NCBI GenBank assembly: GCA_002726915.1
Contig: PBSY01000058.1
Span: forward strand, 1 to 64,000
Origin: Verrucomicrobiales bacterium
GTDB taxonomy: Bacteria > Verrucomicrobiota > Verrucomicrobiia > Verrucomicrobiales > DEV007
Reading direction: 5' to 3'
DNA length: 64,000 nt
This document shows, piece by piece, positions 45,433-54,935 of the stretch (its first letter is position 1; each line of letters begins with the position of its first letter). The translations under genes were made by a program, and so were the position numbers. Below the pieces are notes generated by a model. It did not search any database and had not been told where the DNA came from. It worked only from the letters and a program-made list of their open reading frames with translations.

Positions 45433-46341
45433 ATGAAAACCCTGTCGCTGACTCTGACTCTAGCCCTCTGCCTCATCACTCTGCCCCTCGCCTTGGCGTC
45501 TGATAGCGAGGAAAGACCAGCCAAGAAAAAGAGACCTCCAAAAACTGCTCCAGCCGACCTCAATCGCATTCCCTTCGTTCCTGTGAAGGTGACAGAATTT
45601 CCGGGAGAGACCGATCAACTCGACGTTTTTCTTCTCATCGGTCAATCCAACATGAAAGGTCGTGGCGTCATGCCGCCCCAGCCACTCCGGAATCCTCAAA
45701 TCATCATGCTGCACAAAAAGACAGATGAATGGTTTCATGCCCGTCATCCGCTCCACCATGTCGGAGACCCAAATGACTTCAGCGGCTCGGATAACGCTGG
45801 GGTCGGTCCCGGTATCGCGTTCGCCGAGACTCTTATCAAGTCGCAGCCCAAGACGCGCATCGCCCTGATTCCCTGTGCCGTTGGTGGGACAGGGTTGGGT
45901 AAATGGCAAAAAGGGCAGCGCCTCTACGAAGAAGCCGTCCGCCGCGCCAAGCTAGCGCTTGAACAAGGGCCGGAAGGCAGAACCCGCCTCGCCGGAGCGC
46001 TCTGGCTTCAAGGGGAATCAGACTCTAACACATCGGAGCGTATCGCGGCTTATCCCGCCAGACTGAAACAACTTATCAAGGACCTTCGCGCCGACACGGG
46101 CGTCTCCAGCTTGCCTTTCATTGCCTGCACCATTGGTGAACTCAAGGTCGAGTCCAAGGAAGCGCGGGCAGCGATCAATGCGATCCTCTTGGACCTCCCC
46201 AAACAGGTGCCGCATGCCGCCTGCGTGGACTCACGCAAATTTGCCGCTGATATCGGTGATCGAGTCCATTTCGACACGGCGACTCAGTCGAAACATGGAG
46301 TATTGTTTGCCACGAAATATCTGTCACTTGCTTCTCCTTGA
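45433..46341 (+). CDS. Secreted sialate O-acetylesterase-like carbohydrate esterase (SASA, CE6-like)
   Basis: 302 residues, signal peptide to ~22, then a Lys-rich linker (RPAKKKRPPKTAP). The SGNH-type blocks are clear: LLIGQSNMKGRG with the nucleophile Ser, AVGGTGLGKWQKG (block with Gly), ALWLQGESDSN (the GESD block) and a late DRVHFDTATQSKHG with catalytic Asp/His. It would remove acetyl groups from glycans such as xylans or sialylated chains in the periplasm. It is monocistronic in context, converging with the serine-hydrolase gene. The same enzyme type is present as the first domain of the large protein at 48230-52066. Confidence 0.9.
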   Translation: MKTLSLTLTLALCLITLPLALASDSEERPAKKKRPPKTAPADLNRIPFVPVKVTEFPGETDQLDVFLLIGQSNMKGRGVMPPQPLRNPQIIMLHKKTDEWFHARHPLHHVGDPNDFSGSDNAGVGPGIAFAETLIKSQPKTRIALIPCAVGGTGLGKWQKGQRLYEEAVRRAKLALEQGPEGRTRLAGALWLQGESDSNTSERIAAYPARLKQLIKDLRADTGVSSLPFIACTIGELKVESKEARAAINAILLDLPKQVPHAACVDSRKFAADIGDRVHFDTATQSKHGVLFATKYLSLASP

Positions 46342-46400
46342 TAATTTAGAGCCAAAGACACGAGTTCTGATCAGGTAGAGCAGGAAAAACCATGCCTCCG

Positions 46401-47705
46401 CTAGTGCGCGATCAATTCAAGTTTAGTCAAGATCGACTCGATTTCTTCATTTATCTCCTCGTTCCATTCCGATGAAGATCCACCTCTTCGATTGGCAATA
46501 ACAGCGAAATTCAATCCGTTCGGAAACTGTCTGCACAACGAAGTCGTCCCCGGCATACTACCGAAAAAGGTGTAACTGGCGTTGGTCTCATCACGCGGTT
46601 CACCGCTGATCCAATAATGTTCGAGAAATCGACAAAGATCGCTAGCGGTGCAGGCAATGGATCCCGATCCGTGCTGAATTTCCATTCTCAAAGGCATGAC
46701 TTCAGGCTCTTCCTGATACTCGGGAAAATAGTGATACCAGATTTCTCCGGGCGGCCGCTTTTCCAAATCACTGGGACTAAGGTGAAGCGTCGTCATTCCT
46801 GCGGTAGCCCCCACTGTTTCCTTCAAGACCTCTTCCCACGCCTTGCTGCTGACATGGCCACAAACATAAGCGAGAAGTGAATAGCCGAAGTTGGAGTATA
46901 CTTCCCTGCTCCCCGGATCGAAATCGAGGGGGTAATTGAGCATCCAGAGTAATGTGTGTCCGAAGGTTAATCCCTTAAGCTCTGTCTTCATCGCTTCAGC
47001 GATTTCAGGCGCCTTGAAGGAAGGATCCCCTGAAACTTCGCGATCCCAACCACCTTCATGGTTTAAGAGGTGACCAATCGTCACTTCTTTCCACCTCGGG
47101 TCCACCCCTGCAGAGGCCCGCTCTTCCAATCCAAGCAGTTGCCAGACGGTATCGGATTCATTGAGCTTACCGTTGCGAATCAGCGTTTTCACAGCGGCTG
47201 CGGTCATTGGTTTAGAAATCGATGCCAGCCGCATGCTAGTGCCCGGCTGCAAGGGCCTCTTCTCTTCGAAATCCTGATAGCCAAAGGCTTTGTCATAGAT
47301 AATCTCGCCGTCTTGGCTGATCGCCATCACGAGCGATCCAATTCGCTTCGTGTAGATGAGGCTGATAATGGATCGGTCCAAGGCGTAAAATTTCATATCA
47401 ACACCTCCCGATATCCGAACCTGATCAGTGTTGTCCCAGTAAAGTTCTTCAAACAAATCAGCCTGCGCTCTTTCCCGAACGATTTTTGCCTCAGTCGCAA
47501 CAAACTCTCGATCCGAATCAATCAATGAAGCCAGTGGCAAAACAAATTCGCGACCGTCGGCGGATCGTCTAACGGTCACGGAATTGTTACTGGACGAAAC
47601 ATACTCGGCACTGAGAGTTCTTCCTGAGGCGGCATCGGTCCAGTGACGGTCCGCAGCAAGCGCGATTGAACTGATTGATATCCAAAAGAGAATAAGGCGC
47701 TTCAT
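46401..47705 (-). CDS. Secreted class C beta-lactamase-family serine hydrolase with SHD1-like N-domain
   Basis: 434 residues with signal peptide to ~18. Residues ~20-75 are the SHD1-like module (HWTDAASGRTLSAEYVSSSN then VLPLASLIDSDREFV). The catalytic domain has Ser162-I-S-Lys165 (SxxK), the YSN motif in EVYSNFGYSLLAYVCGH and the HGSGS block replacing KTG. These mark the PF00144 group (class C beta-lactamase, esterases, D-peptidases). In such contexts they are usually esterases or peptidases rather than resistance enzymes. It is exported. The upstream side holds ~500 nt of non-coding sequence with a minus-strand terminator from the preceding unit. Confidence 0.9.
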   Translation of the reverse strand: MKRLILFWISISSIALAADRHWTDAASGRTLSAEYVSSSNNSVTVRRSADGREFVLPLASLIDSDREFVATEAKIVRERAQADLFEELYWDNTDQVRISGGVDMKFYALDRSIISLIYTKRIGSLVMAISQDGEIIYDKAFGYQDFEEKRPLQPGTSMRLASISKPMTAAAVKTLIRNGKLNESDTVWQLLGLEERASAGVDPRWKEVTIGHLLNHEGGWDREVSGDPSFKAPEIAEAMKTELKGLTFGHTLLWMLNYPLDFDPGSREVYSNFGYSLLAYVCGHVSSKAWEEVLKETVGATAGMTTLHLSPSDLEKRPPGEIWYHYFPEYQEEPEVMPLRMEIQHGSGSIACTASDLCRFLEHYWISGEPRDETNASYTFFGSMPGTTSLCRQFPNGLNFAVIANRRGGSSSEWNEEINEEIESILTKLELIAH

Positions 47706-47778
47706 AAAAATAACTCTCTACGTTCAGCGTTTGGTTTCAATGCCTAATCGACGCACAGGCAGAGATGCGCTTTTACAC

Positions 47779-47814
47779 TAAAAACAAAAGAGGCAACCGT
47801 TACCGACTGCCTCT
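47779..47814 (-). terminator. Intrinsic terminator on the minus strand upstream of the serine hydrolase gene
   Basis: AGAGGCA (47789-47795) pairs with TGCCTCT (47808-47814) around a 12-nt loop. On the minus strand the stem is followed by TTTTGTTTTT. It ends transcription arriving from about 48.2 kb and so insulates the serine hydrolase gene. It lies ~415 nt beyond the last upstream stop codon, which implies a long 3' UTR or a separate RNA. Confidence 0.75.
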
Positions 47815-48229
47815 GAAGGGAGAGTTTTAAATTTCTGTTTAGGCACCCTAAGAGCACCCTCGTAGTGGTGAAACTGTGGTAAGTGCCCCTCCGCTTTTAG
47901 GGTTGTTAAGGAGCAAAACTAACCTTTCACCGACCAGACTTATAATGGCCGTTGCTTTAAGATTCTCCGGCCCACGCCACGGTTGCGAATACCCCAATTG
48001 CGAAAGGACCGCAGCGCAGGCAGAGAAAATGGCTTCGGCACCTAGCCTTAAAAGGCCAGAAACCTGCTGCCGAAAGAGTTAGAAACCCTCGGCACCTTTT
48101 CTCATTTACCATGGTGCCCCGTCGTCTGCTAACGCCAGAACATCTCCCTTTAGCGCATCGTTGCTAATTCACAATCCAACGACACTGGTATCGCAAGTGA
48201 ACGCCGGTGCTGGAGAATATTCACTTTCT
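47815..48229. other. Non-coding stretch, 415 nt, with inverted repeats (possible minus-strand RNA)
   Basis: No protein gene is visible. Several complementary segments occur, for example CTTCGGCA (~48031-48038) with TGCCGAAAG (~48069-48077), enclosing GCCTT/AAGGC. The minus-strand terminator at 47779-47814 closes the region. I compared it by eye with tmRNA, RNase P, SRP and 6S RNA signatures and found no match. It could be a structured 3' UTR or an independent small RNA. Confidence 0.35.
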
Positions 48230-51200
48230 TCAATCGTTGAGCGAGCGAAGCTCCGGCGGATTGCGGTCGGCTTCAATGATCGCCATAGTCTCTTTCAACT
48301 GAACAATAACGGGCTCCAAACCTCTGGCCTCGCTATGCTCCGTTAGTTGCTTTTCAAGGTCAGCAAGAACAGGAAGCATAGGAGTCGCCGCGCCCCCATA
48401 CTGCTGAAGCGCTTTTAGGCAGCGTCCGATTCGATCTTTCTTCCCCCATCTATCAATTCCCATAAGTTCAAAACAAAGCGGCATGCCCTCTTCGAGATGA
48501 TTCGAAGCCAGCAACTCGAGTCCGCTCAATCGAATCCCGTCAGCAAACATAATCCCACTTGGCGCCGGCGTAACAATTGCCTCGTAGATGGCAGGCAGAA
48601 TCGGCTTAATCTCTTCGTAGCTCAATCGCTGATAAACCGTTGCGATCGTTCCACGCGCCCGACCATCCTGATTCTGTAAACCGGCGGAAACCGCCCGGAA
48701 CAGAGCTTCACGATCTACGCCTTCAAGTGAACCTTTCAACATCCCACTGCGCCGATCAAAGAGGGCAAAACAGAGATACCGTTGCTGCATGTTTCTCGGA
48801 TCTGACTCCGAGTCACTACTGGCCAACATGCCCAAGAGTTCAGGTAGAGCAGATTTAGCATCGGGACCAATCGCCGCAAGTGCTTCCGCTGCTTTAATTC
48901 GCAACCAGAGATCCTCCGCTTTCAATGCCTCAGTCAGTAGCGGAACGGCCGATGCCGCTTTTGCCTTTAGAAAGGCGAGGCCCTGGCACGCTCCGATCCT
49001 CGCGTAAAGATCCTCATCCTCAAGCATTGCGATGAGTTCGGAAGTTGGGGCTTCATCAAGATTTCCCAACGCCATCGCAGCACGTTCCCGCACGATGGGA
49101 GACCAACTTTTCAATGCTTCAAGAAGAGCCGCCAGATCACGTTGCGAATACACTTCATTTTTGAACCGCGGACTCCAGTCCTGCCCGTCCTCGATCAGGC
49201 CTGCGGCCACCTCGGCATTGACCTGTGGAATCAGCCCCTGCTTTTTTCCGGTTAAGTAGGTCTGCCGAAGCGGCTGAGCATAGGCAAGCAGGTAAGCACC
49301 TGAGCTGTCCCAGTTTCCATACTTATCCTTTTTCGGTTCAGGGGGTCCTTGATGGCGATAAGTCCCATCCCAACGTCTCGCCAGATCATAATACCACCCA
49401 AACTCTTCCATCCATGCGCCAGTTGCCTCGGGCCCTGACAAGGCCACGGACGGCATTGCCCAAAGCAAATTGAAAAAATTTCCAGTGTGCCCCATTTCAC
49501 GCTCGGCGCCATGAGAAGCAACTCCCATGCGGGAGAAGTATTCCGTTGCCTCTGCTTCGTCGAGCAAGTTAAACATCACCGCAGCTATCCCGTTCTTTCC
49601 GTTGTCGTCGTGAGTCTGGACCCATGGCCGATGATCGCCATAGGGGATACTCCCTTTGCCCACATAAAAGCGCAGCAAGCGAGTGCTTTTTTCGATTGCC
49701 TCGTCCACTGCGTCATCCTGAACTCCGGCAGCGCGCCCGAGGATAAGGGAGGTCGTCAACGGGACTCCGGGAGCGTTCATCATACCGTAGCCACTGAGAA
49801 TCCCATTGCCCTGAATAAAGCGGTGACCCCAAGAGCCAACCACACTCTGCCCCTCGACGATCTCTTTGCAGAGTCGCTCTAAATCTGGAAGATACGCCTT
49901 ATCGCCGGTAGCCAGGATATATTCTGCGACTAGCATCGCAACAGGGCCATAATACCACGAATGAAGTGTTCGCCGTTCTGGGTCTGAATAACCCTTCAGA
50001 CTCTCAACCTGCGCACGAACGATCGGCAGATAATCATCGTTTCCACTGGCAAGCAAAGCGAGGGCATTAATGGAACGAGTGATCGGATTACCTTGTGTGG
50101 GATTCAGTTTCACTTTCTCCGCCAGCGCCGCGCAACCCTGTTCAAAAATCAGCTTCGACTTCGGGCAGTCAAATGGCGCCGTAGAAGAGTAACTGCCCAT
50201 GACCTTTAAAGGTATGGTCACCGTGTCGATACTCTCATCCTTCCAGCGCATCAGGTTTAAATAACCGTCCAAGCTTTCTGCCTGAAGGATAGCCTTCCCG
50301 AACTCGGTTCGCGGATCGTGTGAAAATGGCTGGCCTCCGATCCCAACGATCACATCACCAACTTCCAGCTTCCCTTCAGCGGGAGAACCCTCCTCAACTT
50401 CAGTTACAAAAATCTGACGCGCTTCACTTGTTTCAAGCCGGTTACTGTGAATCCAACCGCGTGCCCCGGTCGGCCCAAGGTTCCAGTCGTGGTTAGCGTC
50501 ACGCGGCGGCAGAACTCCCTGAGTGAAATCCGGGATGCCGTCAGGGACCGGAGCCAAGGCTACCTCACCGGCCAAAGCCGCCGCCTGAGTAACGGCAGTT
50601 CCCGCCGCACCCTTCCATGACTTTACGAAAGTCTGATCGGCCTCTACCAGCATCGCCAGTGGAATTTCAATGAGCTTCTCTTCTGAACGGATGGTGATTT
50701 TGGTATTCGCTTCCTCACCACTGACTTTAATGAGCTCACCCTGCAACTGCTTGCCTGTCGAGGCCTGTGTCCAAGCTCGCAAATCACCTGTCGTGACTGA
50801 AGCTGAAGCCAATGTGTCGGCAAAGCCACTAGGTCGAGCGGCCTGTTTCTCTCCCATCAAGGCTTCGGCAAAACCCTGCCCTATACGCCCGAGAATTTTT
50901 CCTGAACCCAAGTAATGATAGGCCTGATTAGAAATGCCGACCGTCATGATTTTGAGTTCTTCCTTGGAAAATTCTGCGGCGCGCAATTCATCGAGAACTG
51001 CCTGGGCTTTAGAACCCTTCAAACCCTTCTCTGTCTGGACAGCTTTTGCTGCCTGCTTAACCTTTCCATCCCGATTAGTTAGGGCAGTCAACTCGGGGTC
51101 CCAATAATTTTCGGTAAGGACCGCAAACACATTTCCCTCGAATTCAGGTAGCGCTGCCGGCGCCGCCATCGCATCTCGATAAGACTGGTGACTACCTGCA

Positions 51201-52066
51201 TAGCGCTGCTTTTCCGGTCCATATTCAGAAACAGGACCACCCACCCCAAGAACACCAATCACAAAAGGTAACGCCGGAGCCTCAAGATCATTCCTGACAT
51301 CACGAATGAAGTTAGCCATCGCAACGCTATAAGCATCGTATCCTCCCGGTTGGTCGCGCGCGGGATAAGTGCCACTGTCGACCAGGTCATTCCAGCCCTG
51401 AAACCAGACGAAACCGGCAAGCTCATAACCATCGCCCTCATTATAGCCTGGGTAAACTGCACCAATGTCACTGAGCACTTTCTTGGCATGCTCAAGCATG
51501 AGACGGTAATACTGACCCGTTGCCTCTGCCTTTTCAGATTTGATCTGCTCAAGGTCCTTCGCCTGCTGAGTGAATCGCTTCAACTGGGAATCGCTGAACT
51601 CGTAGGGCCCTGAACTCGGCGAACGGAAATCGGTGTGCAAACTCTTGCCACCCCAAGCTGTCTTGATAATAAGAATCGGCTCCTCGAGATACTTTGACAT
51701 GGCCAGTCCAAACGTGAACTCCGGCCCTATCTTGCTGTCATCGGCACCAAATCCTGCTGTGAGCTTTCCTTCTTTGACGCCATTGTTAGAAAGATATGAA
51801 ATCCAGACATCATCGCAGACAACAGGATTTCCGTCTTCATCCTGCATTTGAGCCAGCAACGGGGCTGTTTCCGGATCCATTCCAAGATGCTCCATGGTTG
51901 TGGTCCTAGCGTGTCCCTGCATATTGGACTGACCGGCCAAGATATAGACTTTCAGGGGCTTGGCCTCTACTGGGGGAACTCCAGCGACTAACCCTAGTGC
52001 CAAACCAATAACCAACGGGATTAACGAGGATAATCGTTCGGGGATCGAGTGTAAGTGGATTCTCAT
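48230..52066 (-). CDS. Large secreted multidomain protein: SASA esterase, SHD1-like, PDZ-like, DUF6288-like, HEAT repeats
   Basis: 1278 residues, signal peptide to ~35. Residues ~38-400: SASA/CE6 carbohydrate acetylesterase (ILAGQSNMQGHA, IIKTAWGGKSLHTDFR, FVWFQGWND). ~425-490: SHD1-like module (RAWTQASTGKQLQGELIKVS, IPLAMLVEADQTFVKSW). ~540-625: PDZ-like domain (QIFVTEVEEGSPAEGKLEVGDVIVGIGGQPF). ~650-980: alpha/alpha-barrel region with GYGMMNAPGVPLTTSLILGRAAG and SGAYLLAYAQPLRQTYLTGK, fitting the PVC family DUF6288. ~1000-1270: HEAT-like repeats (SWSPIVRERAAMALGNLDEAP, DLWLRIKAAEALAAIGPDAK). An esterase combined with a protein-binding scaffold suggests an exported assembly platform. The frame is uninterrupted over 3.8 kb. 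It diverges from the propeller-PHP gene. Confidence 0.85.
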   Translation of the reverse strand: MRIHLHSIPERLSSLIPLVIGLALGLVAGVPPVEAKPLKVYILAGQSNMQGHARTTTMEHLGMDPETAPLLAQMQDEDGNPVVCDDVWISYLSNNGVKEGKLTAGFGADDSKIGPEFTFGLAMSKYLEEPILIIKTAWGGKSLHTDFRSPSSGPYEFSDSQLKRFTQQAKDLEQIKSEKAEATGQYYRLMLEHAKKVLSDIGAVYPGYNEGDGYELAGFVWFQGWNDLVDSGTYPARDQPGGYDAYSVAMANFIRDVRNDLEAPALPFVIGVLGVGGPVSEYGPEKQRYAGSHQSYRDAMAAPAALPEFEGNVFAVLTENYWDPELTALTNRDGKVKQAAKAVQTEKGLKGSKAQAVLDELRAAEFSKEELKIMTVGISNQAYHYLGSGKILGRIGQGFAEALMGEKQAARPSGFADTLASASVTTGDLRAWTQASTGKQLQGELIKVSGEEANTKITIRSEEKLIEIPLAMLVEADQTFVKSWKGAAGTAVTQAAALAGEVALAPVPDGIPDFTQGVLPPRDANHDWNLGPTGARGWIHSNRLETSEARQIFVTEVEEGSPAEGKLEVGDVIVGIGGQPFSHDPRTEFGKAILQAESLDGYLNLMRWKDESIDTVTIPLKVMGSYSSTAPFDCPKSKLIFEQGCAALAEKVKLNPTQGNPITRSINALALLASGNDDYLPIVRAQVESLKGYSDPERRTLHSWYYGPVAMLVAEYILATGDKAYLPDLERLCKEIVEGQSVVGSWGHRFIQGNGILSGYGMMNAPGVPLTTSLILGRAAGVQDDAVDEAIEKSTRLLRFYVGKGSIPYGDHRPWVQTHDDNGKNGIAAVMFNLLDEAEATEYFSRMGVASHGAEREMGHTGNFFNLLWAMPSVALSGPEATGAWMEEFGWYYDLARRWDGTYRHQGPPEPKKDKYGNWDSSGAYLLAYAQPLRQTYLTGKKQGLIPQVNAEVAAGLIEDGQDWSPRFKNEVYSQRDLAALLEALKSWSPIVRERAAMALGNLDEAPTSELIAMLEDEDLYARIGACQGLAFLKAKAASAVPLLTEALKAEDLWLRIKAAEALAAIGPDAKSALPELLGMLASSDSESDPRNMQQRYLCFALFDRRSGMLKGSLEGVDREALFRAVSAGLQNQDGRARGTIATVYQRLSYEEIKPILPAIYEAIVTPAPSGIMFADGIRLSGLELLASNHLEEGMPLCFELMGIDRWGKKDRIGRCLKALQQYGGAATPMLPVLADLEKQLTEHSEARGLEPVIVQLKETMAIIEADRNPPELRSLND

Positions 52067-52328
52067 GGCAAGAGTCTATGGTAAGTTTCTGGAGGTGAAG
52101 AATTCAGATACAATGCAGCTAGGACACTGTTTCGGTCAAGACATCACCGATAGCAGCGACATAAGCCTGCCAGCGAAATATCACAGGCATCACGTATCCC
52201 TTAGCAAATTGACCCTTTCGGTGCATCTGTCAAACTACGGCTGATTTGCAGAACGCTCGACCGAACTCTATTCCTCATTCTGATGACAGCAGGCTCACCC
52301 AGTCCCGTCCTAATTTTTAATTGATAGT

Positions 52329-54926
52329 ATGATTTTAAAACGTCTCTCCCCTACCTGGTTCCTCGTCATTCCAGTAGTCGGAGTTCTCGCTGTTACCGCA
52401 CTTCAGGACACCTCTGCTCAAAAAGAGGAGAGGGCGGAAAAAGTCGGGCCGAAAAATAACAAGAAAAAGAACACTCCTCACATCACCGTCACGGCACCGT
52501 TCACCGAGTTGAATCAGCCAGGCATCCACGAGGACTTTCCGGCGATGTGCATCAACGATGAAGGGAAACCGATCGTCGTCTTCATTGATCACTCAGGAGG
52601 AGTCGACTCGCTCAAGATTGCGGACCTCGTAAATGGTAAACTCAAGCCACTAGGCCCGATCTCAGCAGAAGGCGTCACCAACATCACCCAGCCCTGTCTC
52701 ACACCGCTACTCGGAGGCAGGCATCTCTGCGTCTGGTCCCAACTCCAAGAGAATGGGCAGTGGGATCTCTGGGCTCGGGTGATCGGACGACACGGCAAAG
52801 CCGCCTTGGGAAGACCGGTTCGACTCACTAGCAGTCCGGGCAACGACATCTTTCCAGATGTCGGAACTGATCGCCACGGAAAAGTTTGGGTCACCTGGCA
52901 GCACTTCGAAAACAGAGTCGCCAGCGTGATGGCAAAACACGGAGAAGGAAGCCCGGTCAAGTGGTCAGACGCCATTACCGTTACAAATGGCGATAAAGGC
53001 GGCGACTGGGAACCTCGACTGGCCTTCGGTGCCGGCGAAGAAGCACTCATCGTGTTCGACAGTTACCGAGCTGAAGACTTTGATCTTTATCTCATCAAGG
53101 TAGCTCCCGAGGGTTCGGTCTCCGATCCGATTGCTCTGGCCCAGACCGGACGCTACGAAGCACGCGGCGAAGCGGCCGCTTCTCGAGACGGGAAAACACT
53201 CTGGGTTGCTTACGAAGACGGAGTGGAACGTTGGGGCAAAGACCTCGGCTCGGAATGGCGCAAGAAAGGGGGCGGGCTCCACCACGATCGCCAACTCAAG
53301 GTCATCAAAGTCGATCTTGAAACTGATGAAATCGAAAAGGTCGCCGATGTGACTGCCCTACTCCCCGATCTCGTCGCGGATCCGCAAAGCGTGACTACTG
53401 GAGCAATCGATGTCCCGGAAGTCATCGTCGATCGAGAGGGTCATCCATGGGTCTTCTTTCGCTACAGCCTCTTCAATGGCCCCGGCAACTGGCAAGTTGC
53501 CTACTCACGACTCGACCCAGACACCGGGGACTGGACCAAGCCGGAGACCCTCGGCAAAAGTGCCTACTGTCTTGATCGCCGCAGCCCGGTCTCGCTTAGC
53601 CCGACCGACGGCACTCTTATCGTCGCCTACGCCAGCGACTTGAGAAAAGGCAAACAAGCGGCCGATTGCGGTATCTTTCTCGCGAAGATTGATCCAGCCA
53701 ACCAGCGCGAATCCGTTGGGCCGATGCCCTTCAGCCTCCTTCAAGAGGCCCCCAGCCTTCTTGAACCATACAACGACACCGCGGAGCGTGACCGAGGTGA
53801 TAAGCACACTTGGGAAATCAATGATGAGACCTATCATCTTGTCTGGGGCGACTTCCACCGGCACACCGATTTCTCCAATTGCCGGACGACAGATGACGGT
53901 TGCATCACAGAACACTACCGTTACGCAATTGAAGCTGGCGGGCTCGATTTTCTTGGCACCTCGGATCATACCGAAGTCGGTAAACGCTACACTGAATACG
54001 AGTGGTGGCAGACCCAGAAACAGGCAGACCTCTTTCACAACTCAGGTAGCTTCGTCTCGCTCTATGCTTATGAGAGAGAGCAAAAATATCCTTATGGCCA
54101 CCGTAATGTGCTCTTCCTTGAGCGAGGCGGGCCGCTGATTTACATCAAGCGTCGCAACTACGAACAATTCACGGAAGGCGCCCTGCCATTGCCACCACCT
54201 GATGGTGATATTCTCGGTGACATTCCACCTTGGCAACTTTGGGACCTTCTCCGAGCGCATGGCCAGCGCGCGATGACAGTCGAGCACACTTCCGCAGGCC
54301 CTATGGGTACTGATTGGAACAAATACGAGCGGCTTGACCGGGAATTTGAAAATGTTCTCGAAGTCTTTCAAGGATCACGAGAAAGCAGCGAAGGCAATGG
54401 AGCCCCTCAACCTCCCATTGTCGTGGGTGGACCCAAGGTTTCCAGCTTCAAGGGTAATTCCGCCAACGGGACATGGCAGGTTGCCCTAGGGCTTGAGCAC
54501 CGACTCGGTGCTTTTGCGAGTTCTGATCACCGCTCCAATAACATCTCTTACGGGGGCGTTTACGTGAAAGAACTCAATCGAAAGGAAATCTTCGATGCAA
54601 TAGATGCACGGCGCACCGCGGCTGCGACTGACAAGATCTTTATGGAGTTCTCCTGCAACGGTCACCTCATGGGTGAAGAGTTTGACACGTCGGAAGCCCC
54701 TTCAATCAAAATCAAAATTCACGGCACCGCCCCAATCAGGAAGGTCACCTTGATTCGAAACGAGCAGAATTACGAAGTATGGGAACCGAGTCCTCAAGAA
54801 TTTGACTTTTCGATATCATTCAAGGACGAAAAACCAAAACCCGGAAAATACCGTTACTACCTTCGTGTCGAACAAATAGACGGTAACATGGGCTGGACGT
54901 CGCCCCTGTGGGTTAACGTTAAGTAA
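52329..54926 (+). CDS. Secreted beta-propeller / DUF3604 (PHP-like metal hydrolase) protein
   Basis: 865 residues with an N-terminal signal or anchor (MILKRLSPTWFLVIPVVGVLAVTALQ). Residues ~50-480 are propeller-like repeats of the sialidase/exo-alpha type (DIFPDVGTDRHGKVWVTWQHFEN, DVPEVIVDREGHPWVFFRYS). From ~505 the PHP-superfamily metal site appears: HLVWGDFHRHTDFSNC, then GGLDFLGTSDHTE (~543), SLYAYEREQKYPYGHRNVLF and a late FASSDHRSNNISYGG. These are DUF3604 marks. The C-terminal ~80 residues form a small beta-domain (SIKIKIHGTAPIRKVTLIRNEQ). It likely hydrolyses a phosphoester or another ester outside the cytoplasm. It converges on the class A beta-lactamase-like gene with 9 nt between stops. 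Confidence 0.85.
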   Translation: MILKRLSPTWFLVIPVVGVLAVTALQDTSAQKEERAEKVGPKNNKKKNTPHITVTAPFTELNQPGIHEDFPAMCINDEGKPIVVFIDHSGGVDSLKIADLVNGKLKPLGPISAEGVTNITQPCLTPLLGGRHLCVWSQLQENGQWDLWARVIGRHGKAALGRPVRLTSSPGNDIFPDVGTDRHGKVWVTWQHFENRVASVMAKHGEGSPVKWSDAITVTNGDKGGDWEPRLAFGAGEEALIVFDSYRAEDFDLYLIKVAPEGSVSDPIALAQTGRYEARGEAAASRDGKTLWVAYEDGVERWGKDLGSEWRKKGGGLHHDRQLKVIKVDLETDEIEKVADVTALLPDLVADPQSVTTGAIDVPEVIVDREGHPWVFFRYSLFNGPGNWQVAYSRLDPDTGDWTKPETLGKSAYCLDRRSPVSLSPTDGTLIVAYASDLRKGKQAADCGIFLAKIDPANQRESVGPMPFSLLQEAPSLLEPYNDTAERDRGDKHTWEINDETYHLVWGDFHRHTDFSNCRTTDDGCITEHYRYAIEAGGLDFLGTSDHTEVGKRYTEYEWWQTQKQADLFHNSGSFVSLYAYEREQKYPYGHRNVLFLERGGPLIYIKRRNYEQFTEGALPLPPPDGDILGDIPPWQLWDLLRAHGQRAMTVEHTSAGPMGTDWNKYERLDREFENVLEVFQGSRESSEGNGAPQPPIVVGGPKVSSFKGNSANGTWQVALGLEHRLGAFASSDHRSNNISYGGVYVKELNRKEIFDAIDARRTAAATDKIFMEFSCNGHLMGEEFDTSEAPSIKIKIHGTAPIRKVTLIRNEQNYEVWEPSPQEFDFSISFKDEKPKPGKYRYYLRVEQIDGNMGWTSPLWVNVK

Positions 54927-54935
54927 AAATCTACC

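Noticed and set aside
47876..47980. Integron attC-like site (GTTGTTA and AACTAACC segments)
   Set aside because: The spacing and the paired L/R boxes of an attC do not fit and no integrase is nearby.
47815..48120. tmRNA, RNase P, SRP or 6S RNA in the non-coding stretch
   Set aside because: No tRNA-like end with GGTTCGA, no RNase P core, no SRP GGAAG-loop signature and no long 6S-type duplex could be found.
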